Below, in pieces: positions 33,490-42,186 of a DNA stretch of 64,000 nucleotides; the first letter of the stretch is position 1; every line of letters starts with the position of its first letter. Under the pieces are notes generated by a model. It was not told the origin of the DNA. It made no database searches and saw nothing but the letters and a program-made list of their open reading frames with translations. The stretch is from Flavobacterium salilacus subsp. salilacus (GTDB taxonomy: Bacteria > Bacteroidota > Bacteroidia > Flavobacteriales > Flavobacteriaceae), in NCBI RefSeq assembly GCF_004634195.1, contig NZ_SKBP01000006.1, positions 1 to 64,000 on the forward strand, in the 5' to 3' direction. Position numbers and translations under genes: made by a program.

Positions 33490-33933
33490 ATGGAAACGTA
33501 CAATTGTTTTGGCTATCATTACTCAAATCATCTGGCAAGTTTGGAGATAGCACTACCAAAAGGAGATTACGATTTTGAATATTGTAACATCTCTACAAAT
33601 AACTGGAATGGGTTGGTTATAAGCCTGAAAATGAGAAATGATGACCCCGGGCAGGAATTGCCTAACCCGGATATGAACATTGAAACGATATTAATTGACT
33701 TGGATAAAGTACCTAAAATATCAAGTCAGTATGCTTGTGATTTTGATTACAGCAAACCTATAATTGTATTTACATACCACCTTAAAGATACGAGTTCATA
33801 CCCAATAAACGATATGGTTTGCCATACAGAGCTTTGTAATAGAAACGCCATTGATGCCTCTATACTAAGAAGTATATGCAGTAATGTTGCCGGACCAGCA
33901 AAAGCAGGGTTTGGCACCACGAGAAGGTATTAA
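33490..33933 (+). CDS. Unknown protein cotranscribed with a sensor kinase
   Basis: 147 residues, no recognised family. No signal peptide or membrane segment; beta-rich pattern with several Cys (YNCFGYHYS, YCNIST, VCHTELCNRN) and a C-terminal NVAGPAKAGFGTTRRY. It ends 8 bp before the sensor kinase start, so cotranscription is likely, but a terminator-like hairpin lies 34 bp downstream inside the kinase gene. It might modulate the kinase or be a target of the system; this is only positional inference. Confidence 0.65.
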   Translation: METYNCFGYHYSNHLASLEIALPKGDYDFEYCNISTNNWNGLVISLKMRNDDPGQELPNPDMNIETILIDLDKVPKISSQYACDFDYSKPIIVFTYHLKDTSSYPINDMVCHTELCNRNAIDASILRSICSNVAGPAKAGFGTTRRY

Positions 33934-33941
33934 TTTATTAA

Positions 33942-35726
33942 ATGAAAGATATTCTTAATTATATAGCCGTGCTGATTAGCTTTTTTATGTTCAGCACGGT
34001 TTTTTCTCAAAATTCAAAGGAACTGATTAATCTTCAGGAGAAGTTATATTCCGATACTTCTGAAGAATTCAGAGTCGCGTTACAAACAATAGATAGTGTA
34101 TCACTATCTCCGCAAGATAAAGCATTATATTATTATTTGTACGCTAAACATTTGGAACTTGACAATCAAGACGGTAAAGCCTACGAATATTTAAGATCTT
34201 CAAAACGGATATATAAATCCATAGATAGCATAAGCAAGGCTATGGATATTAATCTTGATATAATCTATTTATTGCAATCACAGGAAGGAAATAATGTACC
34301 CTACAAACCCTATATTGAAGAATATATTACACATGCAAAAAAAATAGGAGATTCATTAAGAATAGCGCGTGGTTATGGTAATATGGCAACCTATTATGCC
34401 TATAAAGGCGATTATAATGAAAGTGTTGGGTATTACAAAAAAGGTCTAAACATTCTGAAAGGGAAAAATCACAAATACGTTGAGTCTGCTTTTTATAATA
34501 ACCTTGCAAATCTGTACAATGAAAATTTACACAAACCCGATTCAGGTATTTATTATCTAAAAAAAGAGCTTGTAATACTTAAAGAAACAGATGCCTCGGC
34601 AGAAGATTATTATCATTATTACTTAAACTTAGCATCATCCTACCGCCACAAGAAAGATTTTATTACTGCTAATAAGCATTTGCAGTCAGCGGACAGTTTA
34701 CCTCTAAATAATTATGAACTAAAGTCGAAATGGATTATATATAACAATTTTCATAAAAATTATGCTGAACTGAACGACTATGGAAATGCTTATAAATACC
34801 TGCTATTAACACAACAATATAGTGACAGTATAAATGTGACCGAGCAAAATATTGCCATAAACGATATACATACTAAATATAAAACAAAAGAAAAAGAGCT
34901 GGAAAATCAAATATTAAGAGGAGATGTTAAAACCAAACAAGTTATTAATTATGTAACTATCGGGTTACTGATAGCCGGCTCTGTAATAGCTTTTCTTATC
35001 ATAAAAAATGCACGCAAAAAAGAAAAAATTTCACATCAGGAAAAACTGATTGAAAAGCAAAAATTAGAAAAAGCCCTAAAAGAGTATGAGCTTAGCAGCA
35101 TAGACATCATGCTTGAAGGGCAGGAAAAAGAACGACAGCGCATTGCTAACGAACTCCATGATAACTTAGGTAGTATGCTTGCCACATTAAAAATAAATTT
35201 TGAAAATTTAAAATTAAGGAAAAGCGAGATTAATGAAGATGAAAATCGACTCTATCAAAAAACGGATGACCTTATCGAAGAAGCCTATCAAAAAGTGAGG
35301 AGGCTTGCCCATGCCAAAAATGCAGGGGTATATGCCAGCGAAGGGCTTATTCCGGCTCTAAAAAAATTAGTCCAAAAAGTATCGATACCTAAAAAACTAA
35401 AAGTTGATTTTATTCCGTACGGATTTAATGAAAGACTGGATAATAGCCAAGAAATTACTATCTTTAGAATTGTACAGGAGCTTATTACCAATATTATAAA
35501 ACATGCACAGGCTACGGAAGCATCGATACAACTAACGCATCATGACGATTTAATCAATATTATTATAGAAGATAACGGAGTGGGCTTTAGTACTGATAAA
35601 ATGAATGCTGAAGACGGAATGGGTATAGCCTCTATACAGAAAAAAACAGAACAGCTTGGCGGTAGTTTTATTATAGACTCTACCCCGGGGAAAGGCACGA
35701 CCATACTAATAGACTTACCAATATGA
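33942..35726 (+). CDS. TPR-containing sensor histidine kinase (NarL class)
   Basis: 594 residues. Signal peptide about 1-22, periplasmic TPR-like helical repeats (about 30-330; YGNMATYYAYKGDYNESVGYYKKGL), one transmembrane helix (about 335-357), coiled coil, then HisKA_3 with the phospho-acceptor His in ERQRIANELHDNLGS (about 398-410), and an HATPase domain with NIIKHAQATEA and DNGVGFS. Its stop overlaps the response regulator start by 4 nt (ATGA). An intrinsic-terminator-like hairpin overlaps its signal-peptide codons (33967-34005). Confidence 0.92.
   Translation: MKDILNYIAVLISFFMFSTVFSQNSKELINLQEKLYSDTSEEFRVALQTIDSVSLSPQDKALYYYLYAKHLELDNQDGKAYEYLRSSKRIYKSIDSISKAMDINLDIIYLLQSQEGNNVPYKPYIEEYITHAKKIGDSLRIARGYGNMATYYAYKGDYNESVGYYKKGLNILKGKNHKYVESAFYNNLANLYNENLHKPDSGIYYLKKELVILKETDASAEDYYHYYLNLASSYRHKKDFITANKHLQSADSLPLNNYELKSKWIIYNNFHKNYAELNDYGNAYKYLLLTQQYSDSINVTEQNIAINDIHTKYKTKEKELENQILRGDVKTKQVINYVTIGLLIAGSVIAFLIIKNARKKEKISHQEKLIEKQKLEKALKEYELSSIDIMLEGQEKERQRIANELHDNLGSMLATLKINFENLKLRKSEINEDENRLYQKTDDLIEEAYQKVRRLAHAKNAGVYASEGLIPALKKLVQKVSIPKKLKVDFIPYGFNERLDNSQEITIFRIVQELITNIIKHAQATEASIQLTHHDDLINIIIEDNGVGFSTDKMNAEDGMGIASIQKKTEQLGGSFIIDSTPGKGTTILIDLPI
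33967..34005 (+). terminator. Terminator-like hairpin inside the kinase coding start
   Basis: CCGTGCTGA (33967-33975) and TCAGCACGG (33991-33999), a 9 bp perfect stem with a 15 nt loop, followed directly by TTTTTT (34000-34005). It sits in codons about 9-22. It could end the upstream transcript or act as a translation-dependent attenuator. Confidence 0.5.
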
Positions 35727-36337
35727 TAAACCTTGTAATAGCCGAAGACCACCAGTCATTAATAGACGGTATCAAGATATTTTTAGAATATGAAGATGAT
35801 ATATGTGTTGTAGGCGAAGCTAATGACGGTGAACGATTGCTTGAAATTGTACATGCCAAAAAGCCCGATGTTGTGCTGACTGACATACGCATGCCCAAGA
35901 TAGACGGGATTACCGCTACAAAAATGATAAAAAAAGAATTCCCCCAGTGCCATGTTATAGCCTTTAGCATGTTTGAACAAAATGAAGCTGTAACCCAAAT
36001 GGAAGAGGCCGGAGCGTCAGGATATGTAGTAAAAAATTCATCATTAAAAACGGTTGCAAACGCGATAAGAGGTGTTATGCAGGGTGAAAAGTTTTTTGAT
36101 GCTTCGCTAAAAAAAGCGCATGACAAAAACAGTAATAACGAAGCTCCGCTGAGTAAACGTGAATTGGAAATAGTAAACCTGGTAGGACAGGGAAAAACAT
36201 CTCAGGAAATTGCCGACTTGTTATTTATAGGTAAAACAACTGTGGACACCCACAGGAAAAATATACTAAAAAAACTAAACTTACAGGGAAAAAGCGAGTT
36301 ATTACGATACTCTATGGAACGTAAATATGATTTTTAA
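35723..36337 (+). CDS. LuxR-type response regulator
   Basis: 204 residues of the NarL/FixJ class. Receiver domain with the acidic pocket (AEDH at 7-10), phospho-acceptor Asp54 in VVLTDIRMPKIDG, and conserved Lys in GYVVKNSS. The C-terminal LuxR helix-turn-helix (about 140-200) has LSKRELEIVNLVGQGKTSQEIADLLFIGKTTVDTHRKNIL. Overlaps the cognate kinase gene by 4 nt. Targets unknown. A terminator (36354-36378) follows. Confidence 0.93.
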   Translation: MINLVIAEDHQSLIDGIKIFLEYEDDICVVGEANDGERLLEIVHAKKPDVVLTDIRMPKIDGITATKMIKKEFPQCHVIAFSMFEQNEAVTQMEEAGASGYVVKNSSLKTVANAIRGVMQGEKFFDASLKKAHDKNSNNEAPLSKRELEIVNLVGQGKTSQEIADLLFIGKTTVDTHRKNILKKLNLQGKSELLRYSMERKYDF

Positions 36338-36353
36338 CTACTGTTAAAATTGT

Positions 36354-36378
36354 AAAATACCCACTAATGGGGATTTTT
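36354..36378 (+). terminator. Terminator of the two-component operon
   Basis: AAAATACCC, 6 nt loop, GGGGATTTTTT with one A-G mismatch in the stem. Confidence 0.65.
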
Positions 36379-36510
36379 TAGCAATCGTAATTTAAGCATC
36401 TTTGCCAAACAAAGTTAAACAAGTAACTACCGTTGGCATCCATCCGACAACGATTATTTCTTCTTTCAATTATGTAGTTTCTTAATTTATTCAGAGTAGT
36501 TGGTTTAGCG

Positions 36511-36541
36511 AAAAAATATCCCTAACGGGATATTTTTTTTA
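36511..36541 (+). terminator. Second terminator, no assigned gene
   Basis: AAAAAATATCCC, 4 nt loop TAAC, GGGATATTTTTTTT. It lies 174 bp beyond the response regulator stop. Confidence 0.8.
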
Positions 36542-36647
36542 TATAAAACCTTTCTGGATTTTAATTGGCATATATTTTGTAAGAATGCAGAGTTAAGATC
36601 TTAAAATATTTAATACCTTTAAATTATTAATCAACAAAATACTTATT

Positions 36648-37247
36648 ATGAAATCAAGATCATTGCACCTATCGTTATTTTTTGCTTTAGGACTTACATT
36701 AACCAACTGCTCTACACACAACGTGCAGCGTGTAAGTGAAAATACAGTAACTGACCTTAGCGGACGTTGGAACGAAACAGACTCCAGACTTACAGCGGAA
36801 GAAATTACTGCCGAATTGATGGAACACTCATGGTACAGCACCTATGCATCAGACAACGCAGGAAAAAAACCGGTAATTATTGTAGGTATGATTGTTAATA
36901 AATCACACGAACATATTGCTGTAGAAACCTTTTCTAAAGATATCGAAAAAGCTATCATAAATTCAGGCAGAATGAAACTGGTACAGGCAGGAAACATGCG
37001 TGAAGAAATAAGAGGCGAAAGAGCCGACCAACAAAATTTTGCATCACAATCTACAATGAAAAAATTTGGTCTTGAAAACGGTGCCGATTTTATGTTGCAA
37101 GGTACAGTAAACTCTATCGTAGATCAATATTCAAAAGAAAAAACAGTGTACTATCAGGTAGATCTTGAGCTTAGTAACATACAAACCAATGAGAAAGTAT
37201 GGATAGGCGATAAAAAGATAAAAAAATATATTGGCAAAAAACTGTAA
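36648..37247 (+). CDS. LpoB-like penicillin-binding protein activator
   Basis: 199 residues. Lipobox LTNC (Cys about 21), then a short linker with DLSGRWNETDSRLTAEEI, and an LpoB/YcfM-type alpha-beta domain: KPVIIVGMIVNKSHEHIAVETF, FSKDIEKAIINSGRMKLV and GADFMLQGTVNSIVD. In enterobacteria LpoB stimulates PBP1b from the outer membrane; in Bacteroidota the partner is not established. It leads a three-gene operon with a COG3014-type lipoprotein (21 nt gap). Confidence 0.88.
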   Translation: MKSRSLHLSLFFALGLTLTNCSTHNVQRVSENTVTDLSGRWNETDSRLTAEEITAELMEHSWYSTYASDNAGKKPVIIVGMIVNKSHEHIAVETFSKDIEKAIINSGRMKLVQAGNMREEIRGERADQQNFASQSTMKKFGLENGADFMLQGTVNSIVDQYSKEKTVYYQVDLELSNIQTNEKVWIGDKKIKKYIGKKL

Positions 37248-37268
37248 GCCAATACACACCTGATATTT

Positions 37269-39206
37269 ATGAAAGCAATTAAAAACAAACGTAACGCTGT
37301 AAAAGCGTTATTGCTACTGTTATTGATAGGCTTTCAATCCTGCGGAACCTATAACTCCAAAACCTCAGATATTGAAAGCGACCTCTTTAACGGCAACTTT
37401 AATAAAGCCATTGCCGGAATAGAGAAAAATAAATTCCTGAAAAAAAAGAGGAATAAGCTTTTATACCTGATGGAAAAGGGTAAAGTAGAACATATGCAAG
37501 GCAATTATGAAGCCAGTAATGCCCTGCTGGAACAAGCCTATATATTGATAGATGACAGGATAAAAACCAATGCCGGGCAGGCGGTTGCCTCAAAACTTAC
37601 CAACCCTATGGCAATGCCCTACAAAGGTGAAGATTTTGAAAAAGTTACTATCCATTATTATAAAGCCCTAAACTACTTTATGATGGGCATGCCCAATGAG
37701 GCACTTGTAGAGGCCAAAAGGATAAATATTAAGCTGTATCAGCTTAACGAAAATTATAAAGAAAATAAAAATAAATATAGCGAAGATGCCTTTTCGCAAA
37801 TATTGCAGGGTATAATATACGAATCGGTAGGCGATATAAACAATGCCTTTATTGCCTATCGTAATGCCGAAGAAATATATACCAAAAACGGTGGTGATTT
37901 TTTTGATGTACCAATGCCGGAGCAGCTTAAAAAAGATTTGTTACGCACTTCGAAGCTCATGGGGTTTACCCAAGAGTATAACGATTATCGTACTAAGTTT
38001 AACATCCCCGCAGAAGATACACCCAAGAAAACAACCCCGGAAGACTATCAGACAAAACCAACAGGTGAGGCCGTTATTTTCTGGGAAAACGGTATAGGTC
38101 CTGCCAAAGATCAAATAGTAATAACCGCCTCGGGAGCCGGCGGAATATTTTATGGCAGCTATATGGATGGCGATATATTGGAAGAAATAATTATACCCAT
38201 ACCCATCGGTTCTAATATTGGTAGTATAAATGCCATAGCTATCCCCCGATATCGCGAAAGAGGAGGCTATTATAACAAAGCAGAAATTATAGTAAACGGT
38301 AAGCCAAAGGAATTTAATCTTGCACAGGATTTTTATCCCATAGCAAAACAATCGCTTAAAGACAGAATGTTACGCGAAACCATAGATATTGTAACACGAT
38401 TTGCAGCCAAAAAAGCTACAAGTGCCGGACTGGGAGCGTTAGGCAAAGAACTGCTGGGCGATGCCGGAGGCGACCTTGTCAAACTTGGGGCTGATATAGC
38501 AGGAGCAGCAACCGAAAAAGCAGACACCCGAAACTGGCAAACACTGCCCGCTACAATATCATACATTCGCGTTCCGTTGCATGAAGGTGAAAACAAGTTT
38601 ATAATTCGTAAATACGGCGCTATGGGTACAGATACTGATACGATTACTATACCCTACAAACGCGGTTTGCAAATTGTAAACTACTTTGATGTTGGGCGAA
38701 CGCAGATAATACCTGCTGCTGAATCAAAACCTGCGCTCAAAGCCTTATCTGATACATCAGCCACATCGAAGCAAAAGAACAGTTTTGAACAATCGAAAGG
38801 TACTACTACGTTTACCAATGCAAGTTTACAGGTGCAACCCGTTATGGATAACAAAATACAGGCAAAATACAACACTTGGATAAAAGCAGGCAATGATGTT
38901 GAGTACAGAGCGACTTATGAAGAAGAAATGATGAACGGAAAAAAGTTTTTTATAAAAAAGTTCTTTTTTAAATCAGAAAAAAATAGTGTTTCAAATATAA
39001 CTTTTACTATTACCGAGACTCCTTTTGATTCAGATAGCTTTGCAGAGGTTAGTATAAGCGATTACTATAACGAGAATATTAATCAAGATGGAAAGAAGAA
39101 ATATTTTAAAATTACCAGCGATGTACAAGATGGCATGACAACTAATGCGACAACAGTATATCAAACTTCTCCTGATTTTTATGTAACCATACTTAATGTT
39201 CAATAA
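37269..39206 (+). CDS. COG3014-type lipoprotein
   Basis: 645 residues. Lipobox FQSC (Cys about 25). TPR-like helical repeats about 30-230 (LEQAYILIDDRIKTNAG, VEAKRINIKLYQLNENYKEN, NAFIAYRNAEEIY), then a beta-rich region with GEAVIFWENGIGPAKD and a Gly/Ala-rich helix (GLGALGKELLGDAGGDLVK). The C-terminal 150 residues look like a separate module. COG3014 genes often accompany lpoB-like genes, as here. Role in envelope growth is inferred from that association. Confidence 0.82.
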   Translation: MKAIKNKRNAVKALLLLLLIGFQSCGTYNSKTSDIESDLFNGNFNKAIAGIEKNKFLKKKRNKLLYLMEKGKVEHMQGNYEASNALLEQAYILIDDRIKTNAGQAVASKLTNPMAMPYKGEDFEKVTIHYYKALNYFMMGMPNEALVEAKRINIKLYQLNENYKENKNKYSEDAFSQILQGIIYESVGDINNAFIAYRNAEEIYTKNGGDFFDVPMPEQLKKDLLRTSKLMGFTQEYNDYRTKFNIPAEDTPKKTTPEDYQTKPTGEAVIFWENGIGPAKDQIVITASGAGGIFYGSYMDGDILEEIIIPIPIGSNIGSINAIAIPRYRERGGYYNKAEIIVNGKPKEFNLAQDFYPIAKQSLKDRMLRETIDIVTRFAAKKATSAGLGALGKELLGDAGGDLVKLGADIAGAATEKADTRNWQTLPATISYIRVPLHEGENKFIIRKYGAMGTDTDTITIPYKRGLQIVNYFDVGRTQIIPAAESKPALKALSDTSATSKQKNSFEQSKGTTTFTNASLQVQPVMDNKIQAKYNTWIKAGNDVEYRATYEEEMMNGKKFFIKKFFFKSEKNSVSNITFTITETPFDSDSFAEVSISDYYNENINQDGKKKYFKITSDVQDGMTTNATTVYQTSPDFYVTILNVQ

Positions 39207-39208
39207 TT

Positions 39209-39589
39209 ATGAAAAAGATACTTGTATTACTCTGCCTGCTGGGAGGAATTGCACTGGTACAGGCTCAAACTGATAACGGCTGGCAAAAATGGGAACAGAC
39301 TAATTGTTATACCAAAGTTACATTCAGGCTAAAATATGTTGGTCAAAACGGTACACAGCACCACTGGCAAGTACAGTTTAAAAATGAATATCCCGGTATT
39401 ATCTCATTTAATTACCATGTAACAGATAAGCTACAGGAATATAACATTACTACACACAGGAAAACGCTGTATGCTGACAAAGTAAGTGAGGTGATAGATG
39501 TATATACTAAAGAAGAAGATATCTTTTTACTGGTAGATAAACTGAGCCTCTCGCCCTACCCTGAAAATTTTTTAGATTGCGATCATTAA
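39209..39589 (+). CDS. Small secreted protein of the lpoB operon
   Basis: 126 residues. Signal peptide MKKILVLLCLLGGIALVQAQ. The mature part is a compact beta-rich domain (TKVTFRLKYVGQNGTQHHWQVQFKN pattern) ending NFLDCDH with two Cys overall. No family recognised. It begins 2 nt after the COG3014 gene and ends at a terminator, so it belongs to the same operon and is probably periplasmic. Confidence 0.75.
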   Translation: MKKILVLLCLLGGIALVQAQTDNGWQKWEQTNCYTKVTFRLKYVGQNGTQHHWQVQFKNEYPGIISFNYHVTDKLQEYNITTHRKTLYADKVSEVIDVYTKEEDIFLLVDKLSLSPYPENFLDCDH

Positions 39590-39594
39590 AACAT

Positions 39595-39620
39595 AAGCCC
39601 GTTATCACGGGTTTTTTATT
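39595..39620 (+). terminator. lpoB operon terminator
   Basis: AAGCCCGT, 4 nt loop, ACGGGTTTTTT. Confidence 0.8.
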
Positions 39621-39676
39621 TTTAGCTTCTTATAGGAAATATTTATACTTTTACATGAAAATTAAATTTTCACTTT

Positions 39677-40810
39677 ATGAAAATTATAAAATATATTTTC
39701 CTGTTACTCCTTTTGATTTTGGTGGCATTTACTGTGTTTATAGCCACTCAGGACGGCAGTTATGACATAAGGCAGGAAAAAATTGTAAAAGTGCCTAAAA
39801 CCGCGCTATTCAACTATATAAACGATTACGCTAACTGGGAAACCAGCAATATACTTGCCGATGTTGACTCTACCACCGTATATACCCGCATTGGTACTGA
39901 AACATCAGGAAAAGGAGCATCAATAAACTGGAAAACAGGACAAACAGAGGGTAGCATACAAACTGTAGAAACCATAAAAGATGACAGCATTACGCAATAT
40001 GCTTACACTGACAATAATAACAAACAAGAGATACTTTGGACTTTTAAAGATACGCTGAACGGTACTAAAGTAAGTGTGAGAGTAAAAGGAAAATTAACTT
40101 TTACGGAAAAAGCCTATTCTATAGTTAGAAGGGGTACTGAAAACCGTACGGAAGAGGCCATGAAACAAGGGCTAACCAGAATAGGCAACTTTATGGAACA
40201 GGAACTTACCAATTATAACATAATGGTAATGGGCAAAAGTACAAAAACACAGGATTTTTACCTTGGTTACAGCATAACAAGCGATATATCGAGTATTGAG
40301 AAAAATATAGCCATAGTACTGCCAAAACTCACAAACTTTATAAAAACCAATAACATCTCTATTGACGGATCGCCATTTGTTATGTATAAAAAGTACAAAT
40401 ATACCAGCAGTAATAAGGCTACTTATACTATTTGTATTCCCATCAAAGAAGAAATTATTACATCTGCCGGCAGCGAGTTTGGAGGAGGTGTCTTAAAATC
40501 TTTCTCTGCCTTAAAAACAACTGTTAAAGGTGATTACTCCCATCTTAAAAAAGCATGGGATACAACCCGTAAATACAGTAATGATAAAGCAATAAAAACA
40601 GATACTTTAAATGAGTATATAGAAGTATATCGCAATAACACACAGCAATCTAAAAATCCGTCGGAATGGATTACTGATATCTATTTCCCGATAGTTCCTG
40701 ACAGCCTTATAAACATAACGCCTCCTACCATTCATCCTGTAGATGCAAGCAGACAAAGACAGGACAGAGCCTCATCTGCTGTTAGGGCAGTAAGGGATAC
40801 TACTCCGTAA
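39677..40810 (+). CDS. SRPBCC family membrane-anchored protein
   Basis: 377 residues. One N-terminal transmembrane anchor (about 4-23), then an SRPBCC/polyketide-cyclase-like domain (VKVPKTALFNYINDYANWETSN, 35-165) and a second half resembling a GyrI-like effector-binding domain (about 180-335). Such proteins bind hydrophobic ligands; no catalytic residues can be assigned. The C-terminal tail is disordered and basic (RQRQDRASSAVRAVRD). Single gene, convergent with tcdA. Confidence 0.82.
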   Translation: MKIIKYIFLLLLLILVAFTVFIATQDGSYDIRQEKIVKVPKTALFNYINDYANWETSNILADVDSTTVYTRIGTETSGKGASINWKTGQTEGSIQTVETIKDDSITQYAYTDNNNKQEILWTFKDTLNGTKVSVRVKGKLTFTEKAYSIVRRGTENRTEEAMKQGLTRIGNFMEQELTNYNIMVMGKSTKTQDFYLGYSITSDISSIEKNIAIVLPKLTNFIKTNNISIDGSPFVMYKKYKYTSSNKATYTICIPIKEEIITSAGSEFGGGVLKSFSALKTTVKGDYSHLKKAWDTTRKYSNDKAIKTDTLNEYIEVYRNNTQQSKNPSEWITDIYFPIVPDSLINITPPTIHPVDASRQRQDRASSAVRAVRDTTP

Positions 40811-40827
40811 GCAGGAATCAGGAAATA

Positions 40828-41544
40828 TTATTTATTAATAATATATTTTACCACTGTTTCGGCAGCGTGCAGCCCAAAAAGAGCAGGCATCCAACTGTTG
40901 GTACCGTAAAACGATTTTTTAAAATTCGTTCCGTCAGTCATTTTCACACTGGTTTCGTCGGGCATTTCTGTAGAAAAAACAACCTTTACCCCTTTTGATA
41001 CCCCTTCTTTCCTCAAGCGTTTTCTGATAGTTTTCGCCAATGGGCAGTACTCGGTTTTACTGATGTCTGTAACTTTCACCTTCGAGGCTTCATACTTACC
41101 CCCTGCACCCATATTACTGATTATTTTAACCTTCTGCCTTCTTGCCGAAAGTATCAGGTTCAGCTTTGGCGTAATACTGTCTATACAATCCAGCACATAG
41201 TCATACTCATTGGTAACCAGCTCATAAGCACGCTCCGGCGAAAGAAATTCTTTAATTCGAGTCAGCTTCAATTCAGGGTTAATATCCATAAGCCTGTCGC
41301 CCACTATAGCTACCTTTGGTTTATTAACGGTAGAATGCAAAGCGGGCAGTTGCCTGTTAATATTGGTTATATCCACCACATCACCATCCACAATAGTCAT
41401 ACTGCCCACACCTGCCCTGGCAATAAATTCGGCTGCAAAAGAGCCTACACCACCCATACCTACAACCAGCACATGAGCATTTTTTAATTTTTCAAGTCCT
41501 TCTTTTTTAAATAAAAGTTCGGCACGCTCCGTCCACTCAGCCAT
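40828..41544 (-). CDS. tcdA: tRNA threonylcarbamoyladenosine dehydratase
   Basis: 238 residues of the E1-like ThiF/MoeB superfamily. TcdA (CsdL) cyclises t6A37 in tRNA to ct6A using ATP. Nucleotide-binding GMGGVGSFAAEFIARAGVG (about 30-48), DITNINRQLPA (adenylation Arg), DCIDSI, and a C-terminal Cys in EYCPLAKTIRKRL. Its start overlaps the tatD stop by 8 nt, so the genes are translationally coupled. Confidence 0.93.
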   Translation of the reverse strand: MAEWTERAELLFKKEGLEKLKNAHVLVVGMGGVGSFAAEFIARAGVGSMTIVDGDVVDITNINRQLPALHSTVNKPKVAIVGDRLMDINPELKLTRIKEFLSPERAYELVTNEYDYVLDCIDSITPKLNLILSARRQKVKIISNMGAGGKYEASKVKVTDISKTEYCPLAKTIRKRLRKEGVSKGVKVVFSTEMPDETSVKMTDGTNFKKSFYGTNSWMPALFGLHAAETVVKYIINK

Positions 41545-42181
41545 GCTTAAAAACCGTTTTAAAGTTATTACTTACTATTTGTTTAATATTTTCAATATCA
41601 GTACTTCTTGCCGTTGCTGCCTTTTCATACACTTCATCCAAACTTTCTTCAATAGTATCGGTTTCCAGAAAAAACCGATTTTCCGGCACTTCTGCCAATA
41701 CCCCCGATAATTCAGGATTGCGCAACAGGTATTTCCCAAACGACAGGTAAAAACCTTTATCCAGTAATTGTTCGGCTAATTGTATGTTTTTAGAAAAACC
41801 ATGCAGTACCATAGGTACATCAAGTTGCATTTCGTTTTTTATAGCAATCAATTCCTGATAGGCAGCAACGAGGTGCAAAATTACAGGTTTATTGTATTTT
41901 CTTGCTAATAGTAGCTGTTTTTCAAAAATAGGCTGCTGAATTTCGAGCGGTATCTCGATACGTTTATCCAAACCACACTCGCCAAGCGCAAGGCAATTAT
42001 CCATTTGCAAACGTTGTTCCATAATTTCTAAATGCTCCTCTACCCTATCCTCATCAATATACCAAGGATGAATACCTGTAGAAAAATAAGGTACATCGAT
42101 TTCCTCATACGGATAGCGGTTTACCACCTCAAGAGCATTGGGATTATTGGTAAAGTTATGGGTATGAAGGTTGTAGAGCAT
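41537..42181 (-). CDS. TatD family metallohydrolase (short form)
   Basis: 214 residues, shorter than the classical 255-265. Metal ligands are all traceable: HTH near the N-terminus (6-8), Glu in LALGECGLDK, His in VILHLVAAY, His in MVLHGFSKN and Asp in FFLETDT. Family members act as metal-dependent nucleases or deacylases. It overlaps tcdA by 8 nt and begins 5 nt after the restriction endonuclease gene. Confidence 0.87.
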   Translation of the reverse strand: MLYNLHTHNFTNNPNALEVVNRYPYEEIDVPYFSTGIHPWYIDEDRVEEHLEIMEQRLQMDNCLALGECGLDKRIEIPLEIQQPIFEKQLLLARKYNKPVILHLVAAYQELIAIKNEMQLDVPMVLHGFSKNIQLAEQLLDKGFYLSFGKYLLRNPELSGVLAEVPENRFFLETDTIEESLDEVYEKAATARSTDIENIKQIVSNNFKTVFKHG

Positions 42182-42186
42182 TATTA

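Larger units (their letters stand above)
36338..36647. other. 310 bp intergenic region with two terminators
   Basis: Contains the response regulator terminator (36354-36378), a near-promoter CATCTTTG (36397-36404), an unassigned stretch of about 130 bp, and a second terminator (36511-36541) just before the lpoB region. No ORF is convincing. The spacing suggests a possible small RNA between the two terminators. Confidence 0.5.
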
